A program made the translations under genes and the position numbers. A model generated the notes under the pieces. The model was not told the origin of the DNA. It was given only the letters and a program-made list of their open reading frames with translations, and did not search any database. DNA of 64,000 nt from Streptomyces sp. NBC_01445 (GTDB taxonomy: Bacteria; Actinomycetota; Actinomycetes; Streptomycetales; Streptomycetaceae), in assembly GCF_035918235.1 (NCBI RefSeq), contig NZ_CP109485.1, forward strand, positions 8,146,001 through 8,210,000, written 5' to 3'. Positions 52,302 through 61,886 of the stretch are shown one piece after another; position 1 is the stretch's first letter, and each line of letters opens with the position of its first letter.

Positions 52302-53990
52302 TCATCCCGTGGCTGCCCGGCCCGATTCCGCTTCCGTGCGCGGTCCTGTCCCCGCCCAGGCGGCCCCGGACACCGGGGCCGCCCCCGAACGCATACCCCG
52401 CCGCACCTCGTGCCCCGGCGTGTCCGAGCGGCCGATGACCCAACTCGCCCCCGGCAGCGCCTTGGCGGCCTGCTTGAGCGGCGCCAGCGACGCGGCCGCC
52501 TGCCGGTGGTCGGCGACGCTGCCCGCCGCGCACAGCACCGTGGCGAGCGACATCGTGACGGGCCTACCGCCCGCCACCCAGGGCACGTCGAGTACCGCTG
52601 ACGCCAGTGGATCGAGCCCGTCCGGATCGGCCAGGACCAGGAAGTCGTCGCCCCCGATGTGCCCCACCCTGGTCGCCTCCGACGCGGCCCGTTCCAGGGA
52701 CCTGCCCACCTCACGGATCAGATCGTCACCCGCGGCGAACCCCGCCCCGTCGTTGACCTGTTTGAACCCGTCGATGTCCAGCCAGCTCAGGGCGAATCCG
52801 CGCCCCTGCGCGATCCGCCGGTCCACCTCGCCCGTGATGGCGTCCGAACCGGGCAGCCGCGTCAGCGGATTGAGCGCCGCCGCCTCCTCGACCCGGCTCT
52901 CGGCCAGCGCGCGCACGAGATCGGCGAGCCGCACGATGCCCACGCAGCGGCCCCGCTTGTCGACGACCGCGACGTCGTCGGCCGTACGGCTGCGCTCGCC
53001 GTCCGCGAGTACGTCGAGGACCTCCCAGGCAGTGGCGTCCACGCCCACCGTGCGCGGTCGGTCCCCGTGGCGGGCGGCCGGCCGGTCGGCGTAGAGCGCG
53101 TGCCCGTAGCGGCCCGACAGGGACAACAGGAAGCGGTCCCGCTGCACCGAGCGCACCGGTGCGCCCGCCGAGTCCACCAGGAGCACGCCCGACACGTCGG
53201 GAGACCCGGTGAGCAGGGCGCGTACGCGCCCCGCCGAGGCCGATGCGGGCAGCAATGCGGCGGGCCGCACGAACTGGCGCACCGGCGGCCCCGAAGGCGG
53301 CGGCGACGCCACCGGGGGAGTGAGAGCCGGGACGTACACATCGGCCGCCGGCAGCCGTGACGGCGGCGCGAACAGCTCGCCCTGGGCCAGCTGCGCACCG
53401 GCCTCCCGAGCGGCGCCGCACTGCAACTCCGTCTCCACGCCCTCGACGGCGAGCAGCGCGCCCAGCCCCTCGCACAGCGTCCGCATCGCGCTCACCGACG
53501 CGCGACGCGACAGCAGCGACGCATCGAGCTTCACGAGGCCCGGCGCCAGGTCGACCAGGAGCCGCAGTGGCAGGTCGCCGTCACCCACGCCGTCCGCACA
53601 GATCCGGAAGCCCTCCTCGCGCAGGACCGTGACCCCCTCGAGGAGCGCCCGGTGCGGCACGTGGGTGAACGGGGGACCGATGTCGACCGTCACTTCCCAG
53701 GGCAGCCGCCCCACGTCCCGGACGGCGTCCCGGAGTGCGGCGAGACCACCGAGGTCCGCCACCGTCCCCGCGAACACATTGATGTGAAGCGGCAGCAGCG
53801 TCTCCCGCTGCGCCGCCGCGCGCACCGCCAACGCGGCAAGCCGGCCGTCGAGTTCAGGGTCGCGCCGGGCCTGTGCCAGCACGTCGCCGACCTCCGGACG
53901 GGCGAGTATCTCCAGGGCCGCCACGGCGCCGGTCGTCAGGTTGACGACCGGCTGGAAGGCGAAACGGAGAGCGTCCGTCCAGGAAGGCAC
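52302..53990 (-). CDS. EAL-CBS-GGDEF protein with degenerate motifs
   Basis: A 562-residue cytoplasmic protein with the unusual order EAL, CBS pair, GGDEF. The EAL-like half (about 1-215) has EILARP (Glu27) for the EAL motif. It has ADGVGDGD where active phosphodiesterases have the DDFGTG type, although AVEGVETE is kept. The CBS-like part (about 250-385) includes VSGVLLVDSAGAPV and VAVVDKRGRCVGIV. The GGDEF half ends with SWLDIDGFKQVNDGAGFAAGDDLI and HIGGDDFLVL, so the A-site is GGDDF near residue 448. It may bind cyclic di-GMP or a CBS ligand more than it makes or degrades it. GTG 53990 has only a weak ribosome site. Confidence 0.85.
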   Translation of the reverse strand: MPSWTDALRFAFQPVVNLTTGAVAALEILARPEVGDVLAQARRDPELDGRLAALAVRAAAQRETLLPLHINVFAGTVADLGGLAALRDAVRDVGRLPWEVTVDIGPPFTHVPHRALLEGVTVLREEGFRICADGVGDGDLPLRLLVDLAPGLVKLDASLLSRRASVSAMRTLCEGLGALLAVEGVETELQCGAAREAGAQLAQGELFAPPSRLPAADVYVPALTPPVASPPPSGPPVRQFVRPAALLPASASAGRVRALLTGSPDVSGVLLVDSAGAPVRSVQRDRFLLSLSGRYGHALYADRPAARHGDRPRTVGVDATAWEVLDVLADGERSRTADDVAVVDKRGRCVGIVRLADLVRALAESRVEEAAALNPLTRLPGSDAITGEVDRRIAQGRGFALSWLDIDGFKQVNDGAGFAAGDDLIREVGRSLERAASEATRVGHIGGDDFLVLADPDGLDPLASAVLDVPWVAGGRPVTMSLATVLCAAGSVADHRQAAASLAPLKQAAKALPGASWVIGRSDTPGHEVRRGMRSGAAPVSGAAWAGTGPRTEAESGRAATG

Positions 53991-54096
53991 GGAAGCATAA
54001 TGGCGCCCCCGGCGCGCGCCCAGGCGCAGTTCACGAGCTGTTCACGCACCCTTTTCGGCCGAACACGCAGCGTACGGATCCATAGGAGGCTGCCGG

Positions 54097-55287
54097 TCAG
54101 CGGACCGCGACCACGGACGAGCCGTGCCCGAACAGTCCCTGATTCGCCGTGATTCCCACGCGCGCGTCCGCCACCTGCCGGGCGCCCGCCGTGCCGCGCA
54201 GCTGCCATGTCAGCTCGCAGACCTGGGCGATGGCCTGTGCGGGGACCGCCTCTCCGAAGGACGCGAGTCCGCCACTGGCGTTCACGGGTATGCGCCCGCC
54301 CGGCGCCGTCGCCCCCTCCCTCAGCAGCTTCGCCGCCTCGCCCTCGCCGCACAGCCCCAGATCCTCGTACCACTGGAGCTCCAGAGCGGTCGACAGGTCG
54401 TACACCTCGGCGAGGGAGAGGTCTTCCGGGCCGATTCCGGCCTCCTCGTACGCGGCCCGCGCGATGGAGGCGCGGAAGGTAACGCCGTCCGGCTCGACGG
54501 CCGCGGCCGAGTCGGTGGCGATGTCCGGGAGGTCGAGCACCGTGTTCGGATACGTCGGCGTGACCGTCGACACCGCGCGGATCCGCACCGGGTTGCGTAC
54601 TCCGTGTTTGCGCGCGAAGTCCATGCCGCACAGCACGAGCGCGGCCGCCCCGTCGGACGTGGCGCAGATGTCCAGGAGCCGCAGCGGATCGGCGACGACC
54701 GCCGACGCGGCCACCTCGTCGGCCGTCACCGTCTTGCGGTACCGGGCATTCGGATTGAGCGCGCCCGCCGCCGCGTTCTTCACCTTGACCTGTGCGAAGT
54801 CCTCCAGGGTGTCCCCGTGCACGGCCATGCGCCGGCGCGCGTACAGGCCGAAGTACGCCGGGTTGGTCGCGCCGAGGACCCGGAACCGCAGCCAGTCCGG
54901 ATCGTCGTGCCGGTCCCCGCCCGCGGGCCGGAAGAACCCCTTGGGAGCGGCGTCGGCACCCACCACGAGCACGACGTCGGCGAGCCCCGCGAGGATCTGC
55001 GTACGCGCCGCGTTGACCGCCTGGGCGCCCGAGGCACACGCCGCGTACACGCTCGCGACCCGCGCGCCCTGCCAGCCGAGCGCCTTCGCGAACGTCGCGC
55101 CCGCCACATAGCCCGGGTACCCGCCCCGCACCGTGTCCGCGCCCACGACGGAGTCCACGTCGCGCCAGTCGACCCCGGCGTCGGCGAGCGCCGCCCGCGC
55201 CGCCACCGTCCCGTACTCGACGAAACCGCGCCCCCACTTGCCCCAGGGGTGCATGCCCGCCCCGAGCACCGCCACGTCGTCCGTCAT
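54097..55287 (-). CDS. Thiolase-like lipid-transfer protein (Ltp/SCP-x type)
   Basis: A 396-residue thiolase-superfamily protein of the Ltp type. DDVAVLGAGMHPWGKWG starts it, the nucleophile cysteine lies in VYAACASGAQAVNAA, and LLDICATSDGAAALVL and VNASGGLASFGEAVPAQ are typical. Where true thiolases have His in the VHD motif this protein has AEVYDLST. Together with the DUF35 protein encoded directly upstream it should form a complex acting as a thiolase or retro-aldolase on acyl-CoA. ATG 55287 overlaps the DUF35 stop (ATGA). Confidence 0.88.
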   Translation of the reverse strand: MTDDVAVLGAGMHPWGKWGRGFVEYGTVAARAALADAGVDWRDVDSVVGADTVRGGYPGYVAGATFAKALGWQGARVASVYAACASGAQAVNAARTQILAGLADVVLVVGADAAPKGFFRPAGGDRHDDPDWLRFRVLGATNPAYFGLYARRRMAVHGDTLEDFAQVKVKNAAAGALNPNARYRKTVTADEVAASAVVADPLRLLDICATSDGAAALVLCGMDFARKHGVRNPVRIRAVSTVTPTYPNTVLDLPDIATDSAAAVEPDGVTFRASIARAAYEEAGIGPEDLSLAEVYDLSTALELQWYEDLGLCGEGEAAKLLREGATAPGGRIPVNASGGLASFGEAVPAQAIAQVCELTWQLRGTAGARQVADARVGITANQGLFGHGSSVVAVR

Positions 55288-55763
55288 GCCGCCACCCCCG
55301 TCGGCCGCCAGTGCCACGCCGTCCAGGTCGTGTCCCCGTCCTCGTCGAGCACGCCGGGCACGACCTCCACCTCCATGCCCACCTCCAGGTCGGCCACGGA
55401 GACTCCGGGAACCGCCTGCCCGAGCACCACCATGCGCTCCGCCTCCAGCTCCACAGCGATCAACGCGTACGGCTGCCATGGAAGTTCCGGATCGGACACG
55501 TACGGCGCGGGCGGCCGGTACCGGCTGTCCGTGTACGACCAGACCCGGCCGCGCGGGGAGAGCGGCACGGAGAGCAGCTCCCCTCCGGCGCAGCCGGGGT
55601 TGCGGCAGAAGGTGTCCTCGCGGGGGAAGAAGACCGAGGCGCAGGCCGAGCAGCGCGTGCCGAGCAGCCGGAAGTCCTCTCCCTCCCCGGTGAACCAATC
55701 GGCCACGACAGGTGTGCGCGTACGCGACAAGGCCCCTCCCGCGCTGGATTCCGACGACGCCAC
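55284..55763 (-). CDS. Zn-ribbon OB-fold (DUF35) protein, partner of the Ltp protein
   Basis: A 159-residue DUF35 protein with an N-terminal zinc ribbon (CSACASVFFPRED, then FCRNPGCAG) and a C-terminal OB fold (GRVWSYTDSRY, VVLGQAVPG, VGMEVEVVPG). DUF35 proteins deliver acyl-CoA to thiolase-like partners and are required for their activity. The GTG at 55763 begins VASSESSAGG. The tight ATGA overlap with the next gene supports a stoichiometric complex. Confidence 0.9.
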   Translation of the reverse strand: MASSESSAGGALSRTRTPVVADWFTGEGEDFRLLGTRCSACASVFFPREDTFCRNPGCAGGELLSVPLSPRGRVWSYTDSRYRPPAPYVSDPELPWQPYALIAVELEAERMVVLGQAVPGVSVADLEVGMEVEVVPGVLDEDGDTTWTAWHWRPTGVAA

Positions 55764-55790
55764 CAGAACACCAGCAGATCTGATGGACCG

Positions 55791-56615
55791 TCAGAAGTGT
55801 GCCATGGGCCCGCCGCTCAGGGAACGCCGCGAGATGGGGAAGTCGAAGTACCTGTCCGGGAAGAGCTCCGGCTTGTACGTGAAGTGCCACCACTCCTCGG
55901 GCAGGTTCACGAACCCCTGCGCGGCCAGGGCGTCCCGCAGGAGGTCACGGTTCGCGCGCTGCGCCCCCTGGATCCGCGGGTCATCGGTGTGGGCGAGCGT
56001 GTCGAAGCAGTCGAAGCCCGTACCCATGTCCACCGAGTTGTCGGGGAAACGGTCCTTCTTCGGTCCGTAGCAAGGCGCCAGCCGCTCACCGGGCACGTAC
56101 GCGCGCGTGGGCACCGCCGGCAGTTTCACGACGGTCAGATCGAGCGTGGAGCCCCGGCTGTGCCCGGACTTCTCCGCGATGTAACCGTCGGCGAACAGTC
56201 GCGTCTTGTCGACCTGCGGATAGAACTCCGCCTTCATCCGCTGGTCGTCGAGGTCCTTGGCCCAGCGCACGAAGTGGTCGACCGCCCGCTGCGGCCGGTA
56301 GCAGTCGTACACCTTCAGCGAGTAACCCCGCTTCAGGAGCCCCGCCTGCGCCTTGTGGAGCGCCTTCGCGGCAGGTTCGGTGAGGATGCACATCGGCTTC
56401 TCGTAGCCGTCCACAGGCGCGCCGACGAAGTTGTGCGGAGTGATGTAGCGGATCTCCTGGATGATCGTCGGGTCGACGTCCCGCAGCGCCACGAACTGTG
56501 CGGGAGCCTTGGGTTCGGGCTTCGCCTGCGCGGCGCTGGGAGCGGTGGCGGTCCACAGGAGCGCGGCGGCAGCGGTGACGGCGAGTCTGCGTACGGCAGT
56601 TGCTGTTCGTGTCAT
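55791..56615 (-). CDS. Secreted D-Ala-D-Ala dipeptidase, VanX-like (M15D)
   Basis: A 274-residue zinc dipeptidase. The N-terminus (MTRTATAVRRLAVTAAAALL to APSAAQA) is a signal peptide. The M15 zinc motif is SGHSRGSTLDLT (His and Asp), and the distal EEWWHF supplies the catalytic Glu and third zinc ligand. Family members cleave D-alanyl-D-alanine and help vancomycin tolerance or peptidoglycan recycling. No vanHA genes are nearby, so a housekeeping, extracellular role is more likely. The ATG at 56615 is chosen to start at the signal peptide. Confidence 0.92.
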   Translation of the reverse strand: MTRTATAVRRLAVTAAAALLWTATAPSAAQAKPEPKAPAQFVALRDVDPTIIQEIRYITPHNFVGAPVDGYEKPMCILTEPAAKALHKAQAGLLKRGYSLKVYDCYRPQRAVDHFVRWAKDLDDQRMKAEFYPQVDKTRLFADGYIAEKSGHSRGSTLDLTVVKLPAVPTRAYVPGERLAPCYGPKKDRFPDNSVDMGTGFDCFDTLAHTDDPRIQGAQRANRDLLRDALAAQGFVNLPEEWWHFTYKPELFPDRYFDFPISRRSLSGGPMAHF

Positions 56616-56687
56616 GAACCCTGCATCTATCAGGATCAAGGGTGGCCAGGGAAGAGCGGCGCTTCGCGATCGGATACAGTCCGCGGC

Positions 56688-57221
56688 GTGTCAGCACCCC
56701 ACCACATAACCAACGCCGTTCCGGATTCTCACTGTTCGAGCTGTGGAACCGCCTACGGACCCGACGTCTCGGGATGGCCGCGCACGTGCCCGGCCTGCGC
56801 CGACGTGAGCTACCGCAACCCCCTGCCGGTCGCGGTCGCCCTCCAGGCCGTCTATGACAGCCGCGGTTCCGCTCTCGTCGTGATCACCCGGACCATCGCC
56901 CCCGCGCGCGGGGGAGTCGCCCTGCCCGGCGGGTTCGTCGACCACAGGGAGGACTGGAAGGACGCCGTCGTCCGTGAGCTCAAGGAGGAGACGGGCATCG
57001 AGGCGGCGAGCCGCGACGTGCGCCTCGCCGACGCGATGAGCTCGCCCGACGGACACCTGCTCCTGTTCGGCCTCCTCCCGGAACGTCCGGCCGCCGAACT
57101 GCCCGAGCCCGCCGTCACGGACGAGACCGAAGGCTGGCACCTCCTGCGCCGCCCTGCCGAACTCGCCTTCCCCCTCCACACCCTGGCCGCCCGCGCCTGG
57201 TTCGAGGGCCGCTACGTGTGA
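56688..57221 (+). CDS. Nudix hydrolase with N-terminal zinc ribbon
   Basis: A 177-residue protein. The N-terminal zinc ribbon has CSSCGTAYG and CPACADVSYRNP. The Nudix box GGFVDHREDWKDAVVRELKEETG fits GX5EX7REUXEEXGU. Zinc-ribbon Nudix proteins include NADH pyrophosphatase-like enzymes, but the substrate cannot be assigned. The GTG at 56688 starts VSAPHHITNAVPDSHCSS. It is divergent from the VanX-like gene. Confidence 0.9.
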   Translation: MSAPHHITNAVPDSHCSSCGTAYGPDVSGWPRTCPACADVSYRNPLPVAVALQAVYDSRGSALVVITRTIAPARGGVALPGGFVDHREDWKDAVVRELKEETGIEAASRDVRLADAMSSPDGHLLLFGLLPERPAAELPEPAVTDETEGWHLLRRPAELAFPLHTLAARAWFEGRYV

Positions 57222-57259
57222 CGCGCACCGCCGCATGACCTCCCCAGCCCTCTGAACGC

Positions 57260-59617
57260 TCAGAGCCCGCGGATCCGCACCGGGTACGCGGGCTCGGCCG
57301 GCCCTCCCTCGTCCTGCCGCTCCACCACCAAACTGCCCCCGCTCCACCGCGTGGTGTAGCGCTGGACGTCCGGCGCCTGCCAGCCGTCACCGACGTCGGG
57401 CACGACAACCCCGCCGCCGGTACGCCCCTGCGCCGGAGCCCACACCTCAAGGCACAGCTCCCCGTCCTCGCCCCGCACCGGGATCACCGCGCCCGCCCGC
57501 GCGAAGACGGGAACACGGGACAGCGGCGCGTCCACCAGAACCTGACCGGGCCCCTCGTGAGCCTGCCCGCTCTCCGTGTCGTACCAGCGCCCACGTGGCA
57601 GTCGCACCGCCCGCCGGTCCGCACCCGGCTCCAGGACCGGAGCCACCAACACGGAGTCACCCAACAAGAACGCGTCCTCGCAGTCCCGCAACGCCCTGTC
57701 CTCCGGAGCGTCCCACCACACAGGCCGCACATATGGAGCGCCCGTACGCCGCGCGAGATGAGCCAGCGTCACGAAGTAGGGCAGCAGCCGTCTGCGCTCG
57801 ACGAGCGCCACGCGCGCGTGCCCCAGCACCTCGTCACCGAACTCCCACGGCTCCCGACGCCCCGCCCGCAGCGCCGCATGCGTACGGAACAGCGGCAGAT
57901 ACGCACCCAGTTGGAGCCACCGCAGATACAGCTCAGGGGACGGATCCCCGTCGAACCCGCCCACGTCCGGGCCCGAATACGGCACTCCGCACAACCCGAG
58001 GCCCAGCACCAGGGACAACGACGCGCGCAAACCGGGCCACCCCGTGGCCACATCCCCGGACCACGTCCCTCCATAGCGCTGCATCCCCGCCCAGCCCGAG
58101 CGCGAGAAGAGGAACGGCCGCTCCTGGGGCCGCAGTTCACGCAGCCCCTCGTACCCGGCGCGCGCCATGCACAGCCCGTACACGTTGTGCGCCTCCCGAT
58201 GGCAACCGCCCCGCCCCTCAAGGGAGTGCCGTGCCGAGCGGGGCAGCGTCGGGTCACCGAACGCGGCGAACGACGCCGGCTCGTTCATGTCGTGCCAGAA
58301 CCCCGAGAACCCCTGGGCGAGCCGCTCCTCGTACAGGCCGCCCCACCACTTGCGCACCGCGCGGTCGGTGAAGTCGGGGTACACGGACTCACCCGGCCAC
58401 ACCACGCCACGTACCGGTCTCCCCGCCGCGTCCTTCACAAAGGCGTCCACGGACGCTCCCGCGTCGTACACGGCGTTACCCGCCTCCGCCTTGACCGCGG
58501 GGTCGACGATCGACACCAGCCGCACACCTTCCCCGCGCAGCTCCTCGGCGAGCCGCGGGAGCCCCGGATACGTCTCCTGGTCGACGGTGAACACCTGAAA
58601 CGCGTCGAGATGATCGATGTCCAGATGCACCGCGTCGAGCGGAAGCCCCCGCTCCCGATAGCCCGCGACGATCCGCCGCACTTCGTGCCCCCCGCCGAAG
58701 CCCCAGCGCGCATGCTGATACCCGAGCGCCCAGGCCGGCGGCAGCGCGGGCGCACCGGTCAGCGACGCCCACGCGCGCAGCACGCGCGCGGGGGCACCCA
58801 CCATGACCCAGCAGCGCAGCGGCCCGCCCTCCATCCGGACCTCGCAGGTCCCCGCCCGGTCGTGCCCGGAACCGGCGCCCTCCGCGCCCTCCGACAGGGT
58901 CACCGTGCCGTCCCACGAGTTGTCGTGGAACACCAGATGGGTGCCGGCGTCGGCAACCACCATCTGCACCGGCATGGTCAGATACAGCGGATCGTCACCA
59001 GGCCCGAAGGAACCGCCCGGATCGGTGTTCCACAGCCGGTACGCGCCGTCCCGCAGCCGAGGCCCCGAGGCCCGGCCGCCCAGCCCGAAGAACCGCGCGT
59101 CGGCGGCCACCTCGGACCGCTGCACCCACCGCGCCTCGCCCCCGTCCACGGGCTCCCACCAACGTGGCGGCAGATCACGCCGCAGCACCACACCGCCCGG
59201 AGTGCACACGGAGACGGCGCCGTGCCGCGACACGACGACGGTCACCCGCTCCGCCACCACCCGCCAGCCGCCGTCCTTGTCCGGCTCCAGGACAGCCCGG
59301 GGATCCGGCAGCGGACAGGAACCCGCCAGTGCGTACGACGGCTCCGGGTCCGCCCCGTCCCAGCCCCAGAAGACCGCGCCCGTCACCGTCACCGTGATTC
59401 GCAGCCGGGAGCGCGTGAACCGGACGACACCACCACCGGGCGCCGGCTCGGCCCCCGTCACCGGACCCGGCACCCGCGCCCGCTCCGGCCCCCGGCGCCG
59501 CAGACCCACCGCATCGGCCCGCTTCCTGCGCCACGAGGACCGCACCGCCCGCAAACCCTGGACCGCACCCACCAAGCCAACCGCCCTCACCGCGCGTACC
59601 AGGTCACGACCGTTCAT
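57260..59617 (-). CDS. Glycoside hydrolase family 31 (alpha-glucosidase-like)
   Basis: A 785-residue GH31 enzyme. An N-terminal beta domain (about 70-300) is followed by the TIM barrel with LDIDHLDAFQVFTVD, the nucleophile in GFWHDMNEPASF and the acid/base region in TWSGDVATGWPGLRASL. The C-terminal beta domains include LLGDSVLVAPVLEPGADRR. GH31 enzymes hydrolyse alpha-glucosides or alpha-xylosides. I see no signal peptide, so it is probably cytoplasmic. ATG 59617 has GGTGAG upstream; a GTG 9 bases earlier is possible. Confidence 0.92.
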   Translation of the reverse strand: MNGRDLVRAVRAVGLVGAVQGLRAVRSSWRRKRADAVGLRRRGPERARVPGPVTGAEPAPGGGVVRFTRSRLRITVTVTGAVFWGWDGADPEPSYALAGSCPLPDPRAVLEPDKDGGWRVVAERVTVVVSRHGAVSVCTPGGVVLRRDLPPRWWEPVDGGEARWVQRSEVAADARFFGLGGRASGPRLRDGAYRLWNTDPGGSFGPGDDPLYLTMPVQMVVADAGTHLVFHDNSWDGTVTLSEGAEGAGSGHDRAGTCEVRMEGGPLRCWVMVGAPARVLRAWASLTGAPALPPAWALGYQHARWGFGGGHEVRRIVAGYRERGLPLDAVHLDIDHLDAFQVFTVDQETYPGLPRLAEELRGEGVRLVSIVDPAVKAEAGNAVYDAGASVDAFVKDAAGRPVRGVVWPGESVYPDFTDRAVRKWWGGLYEERLAQGFSGFWHDMNEPASFAAFGDPTLPRSARHSLEGRGGCHREAHNVYGLCMARAGYEGLRELRPQERPFLFSRSGWAGMQRYGGTWSGDVATGWPGLRASLSLVLGLGLCGVPYSGPDVGGFDGDPSPELYLRWLQLGAYLPLFRTHAALRAGRREPWEFGDEVLGHARVALVERRRLLPYFVTLAHLARRTGAPYVRPVWWDAPEDRALRDCEDAFLLGDSVLVAPVLEPGADRRAVRLPRGRWYDTESGQAHEGPGQVLVDAPLSRVPVFARAGAVIPVRGEDGELCLEVWAPAQGRTGGGVVVPDVGDGWQAPDVQRYTTRWSGGSLVVERQDEGGPAEPAYPVRIRGL

Positions 59618-59831
59618 GCTGCTCACCCTGTCATTGCGGGGCGCGCAATAGTGAGTCGTTCAACTGCCGTTCATCCGTGGTGGCAGCACATCTTCACGAC
59701 ACGGACTATGTGGGGCGCAACCTGGTGCGGAAGTCGATCACGTGGCATCGTCCCTGTCAGCCGCGTCACGCGCACACACCGGCCCGTGCGCGGGACCGAC
59801 GCACACCACGCGTACATCCGGGAGCCGCCCC

Positions 59832-61808
59832 ATGCCGTCCGCAGCGAATCCGACGCCGCTCTGGAAGCCCGACAAGGAATTCATCGCCGAAGCGCAGATC
59901 ACGCGCTTTCAGGCCTGGGCGTCCGAACACTACGGAGCCCCGGCCGACGGCGGTTACGAAGCGCTGCACCGCTGGTCGGTGACCGAACTCGACACGTTCT
60001 GGAAGGCTGTCGCCGACTGGTTCGACGTCCGGTTCACCACCCCGTACGCGCGCGTGCTCGGCGACCGTTCCATGCCCGGAGCCGAATGGTTCCCCGGCGC
60101 CACCCTGAACTACGCCGAACACGCCCTGCGCACCGCCACGGACCCCGAGCGCGCGGACACCCCGGCCATCCTCCACGTGGACGAGACACACGAACCTCGC
60201 CCCGTGACCTGGGCGGAACTGCGCCGCCGGGTCGGCTCGCTCGCCGCCGAACTGCGCGCCATCGGCGTGCGCCCGGGCGACCGCGTCAGCGGCTACCTGC
60301 CGAACATCCCCGAGGCCGTCGTCGCCCTCCTCGCCACCGCGGCCGTCGGCGGAGTCTGGACGTCCTGCGCCCCCGACTTCGGCGCCCGCAGTGTCCTCGA
60401 CCGCTTCCAGCAGGTCGAACCCGTCGTCCTGTTCACCGTCGACGGCTACCGCTACGGCGGCAAGGAGCACGACCGCCGCGACACGGTCGGCGAACTCCGC
60501 GCCGAACTGCCCACTCTCCGCGCGGTCGTCCACATCCCGCTGCTAGGCACGGACGCCCCCGAAGGGGCCCTTGAGTGGTCAGAGCTCACATCCGCCGACA
60601 CTGAGCCCGTCTTCGAAGCCGTCCCCTTCGACCACCCGCTGTGGGTTCTGTACTCCTCAGGAACGACGGGACTCCCCAAGGCGATCGTCCAGTCCCAGGG
60701 CGGCATCCTCATCGAGCACCTCAAACAGCTCGGCCTGCACTGCGACCTCGGCCCCGGCGACCGGTTCTTCTGGTACACGTCCACCGGCTGGATGATGTGG
60801 AACTTCCTCGCCTCCGGCCTCCTCACGGGCACCACGATCGTCGTCTACGACGGCAGCCCCGGCTACCCCGACACCGGCGCCCAGTGGGCCGTCGCCGAAC
60901 GCACCGGAGCCACCCTCTTCGGAACCTCGGCCGCTTACGTCATGGCGTGCCGCAAGGCCGGCGTCCACCCCTCGCGCGACCACGACCTGTCCCGCGTCAA
61001 GTGCGTCGCCACGACCGGCTCGCCACTCCCACCCGACGGCTTCCGCTGGCTCCACGACGAGGTGCGCGAAGACCTCTGGATCGCCTCCGTCAGCGGCGGC
61101 ACGGACGTCTGCTCCTGCTTTGCCGGAGCCGTCCCGACCCTGCCCGTCCACATCGGCGAACTCCAGGCCCCCTGCCTCGGCACGGACCTCCAGTCCTGGG
61201 ACCCGCAGGGCAAACCGCTCATCGACGAAGTCGGTGAACTCGTCGTCACCAACCCCATGCCCTCGATGCCGATCCGCTTCTGGAACGACCCCGACGGCAG
61301 CCGCTATCACGACAGTTACTTCGACACCTACCCCGGCGTCTGGCGGCACGGCGACTGGATCACCCTCACCTCCCGCGGTTCGGTCGTGATCCACGGCCGT
61401 TCGGACTCCACCCTGAACCGCCAGGGCGTCCGCATGGGTTCGGCCGACATCTACGAGGCCGTCGAACGCCTCCCCGAAATCCGCGAGTCCCTCGTCATCG
61501 GCCTCGAACAGCCCGACGGCGGCTACTGGATGCCCCTGTTCGTCCACCTCGCGCCCGGCGCCGTACTCGACGACGACCTCCGAGCCCGCATCAAGCAGAC
61601 CATCCGCGAGAACCTCTCCCCGCGCCACATCCCCGACGACATCATCGAAGCCCCAGGCGTCCCGCACACCCTCACCGGCAAGCGCATCGAGGTCCCCGTC
61701 AAACGCCTCCTCCAGGGCACCCCCCTCGAAAAGGCCGTCAACCTCGGCTCGGTGGACAGCGTCGAACTCCTGCGCTTCTACGAGGACATCGCCCGCAACC
61801 GCCCCTGA
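59832..61808 (+). CDS. Acetoacetate-CoA ligase
   Basis: An adenylate-forming enzyme of 658 residues that activates acetoacetate to acetoacetyl-CoA. After the family N-terminus (ANPTPLWKPDKEFIAEAQITRF) the AMP-binding motif is WVLYSSGTTGLPKAIV. WTSTGWMMWNFLASGLL follows nearby, and SDSTLNRQGVRMGSADIYEAVE is the hinge and A8 region. The C-terminal catalytic lysine should be the one in HTLTGKRIEVPVK. ATG 59832 follows GGGAGCC. It is divergent from GH31 across 214 bases. Confidence 0.94.
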   Translation: MPSAANPTPLWKPDKEFIAEAQITRFQAWASEHYGAPADGGYEALHRWSVTELDTFWKAVADWFDVRFTTPYARVLGDRSMPGAEWFPGATLNYAEHALRTATDPERADTPAILHVDETHEPRPVTWAELRRRVGSLAAELRAIGVRPGDRVSGYLPNIPEAVVALLATAAVGGVWTSCAPDFGARSVLDRFQQVEPVVLFTVDGYRYGGKEHDRRDTVGELRAELPTLRAVVHIPLLGTDAPEGALEWSELTSADTEPVFEAVPFDHPLWVLYSSGTTGLPKAIVQSQGGILIEHLKQLGLHCDLGPGDRFFWYTSTGWMMWNFLASGLLTGTTIVVYDGSPGYPDTGAQWAVAERTGATLFGTSAAYVMACRKAGVHPSRDHDLSRVKCVATTGSPLPPDGFRWLHDEVREDLWIASVSGGTDVCSCFAGAVPTLPVHIGELQAPCLGTDLQSWDPQGKPLIDEVGELVVTNPMPSMPIRFWNDPDGSRYHDSYFDTYPGVWRHGDWITLTSRGSVVIHGRSDSTLNRQGVRMGSADIYEAVERLPEIRESLVIGLEQPDGGYWMPLFVHLAPGAVLDDDLRARIKQTIRENLSPRHIPDDIIEAPGVPHTLTGKRIEVPVKRLLQGTPLEKAVNLGSVDSVELLRFYEDIARNRP

Positions 61809-61886
61809 CCGAACCCGGTTCCCCCGCCGTTGTCAGTGCCCCCGATTACTCTGAGTGAGCATTGACTACAGCTCTCAGGGGGAACC

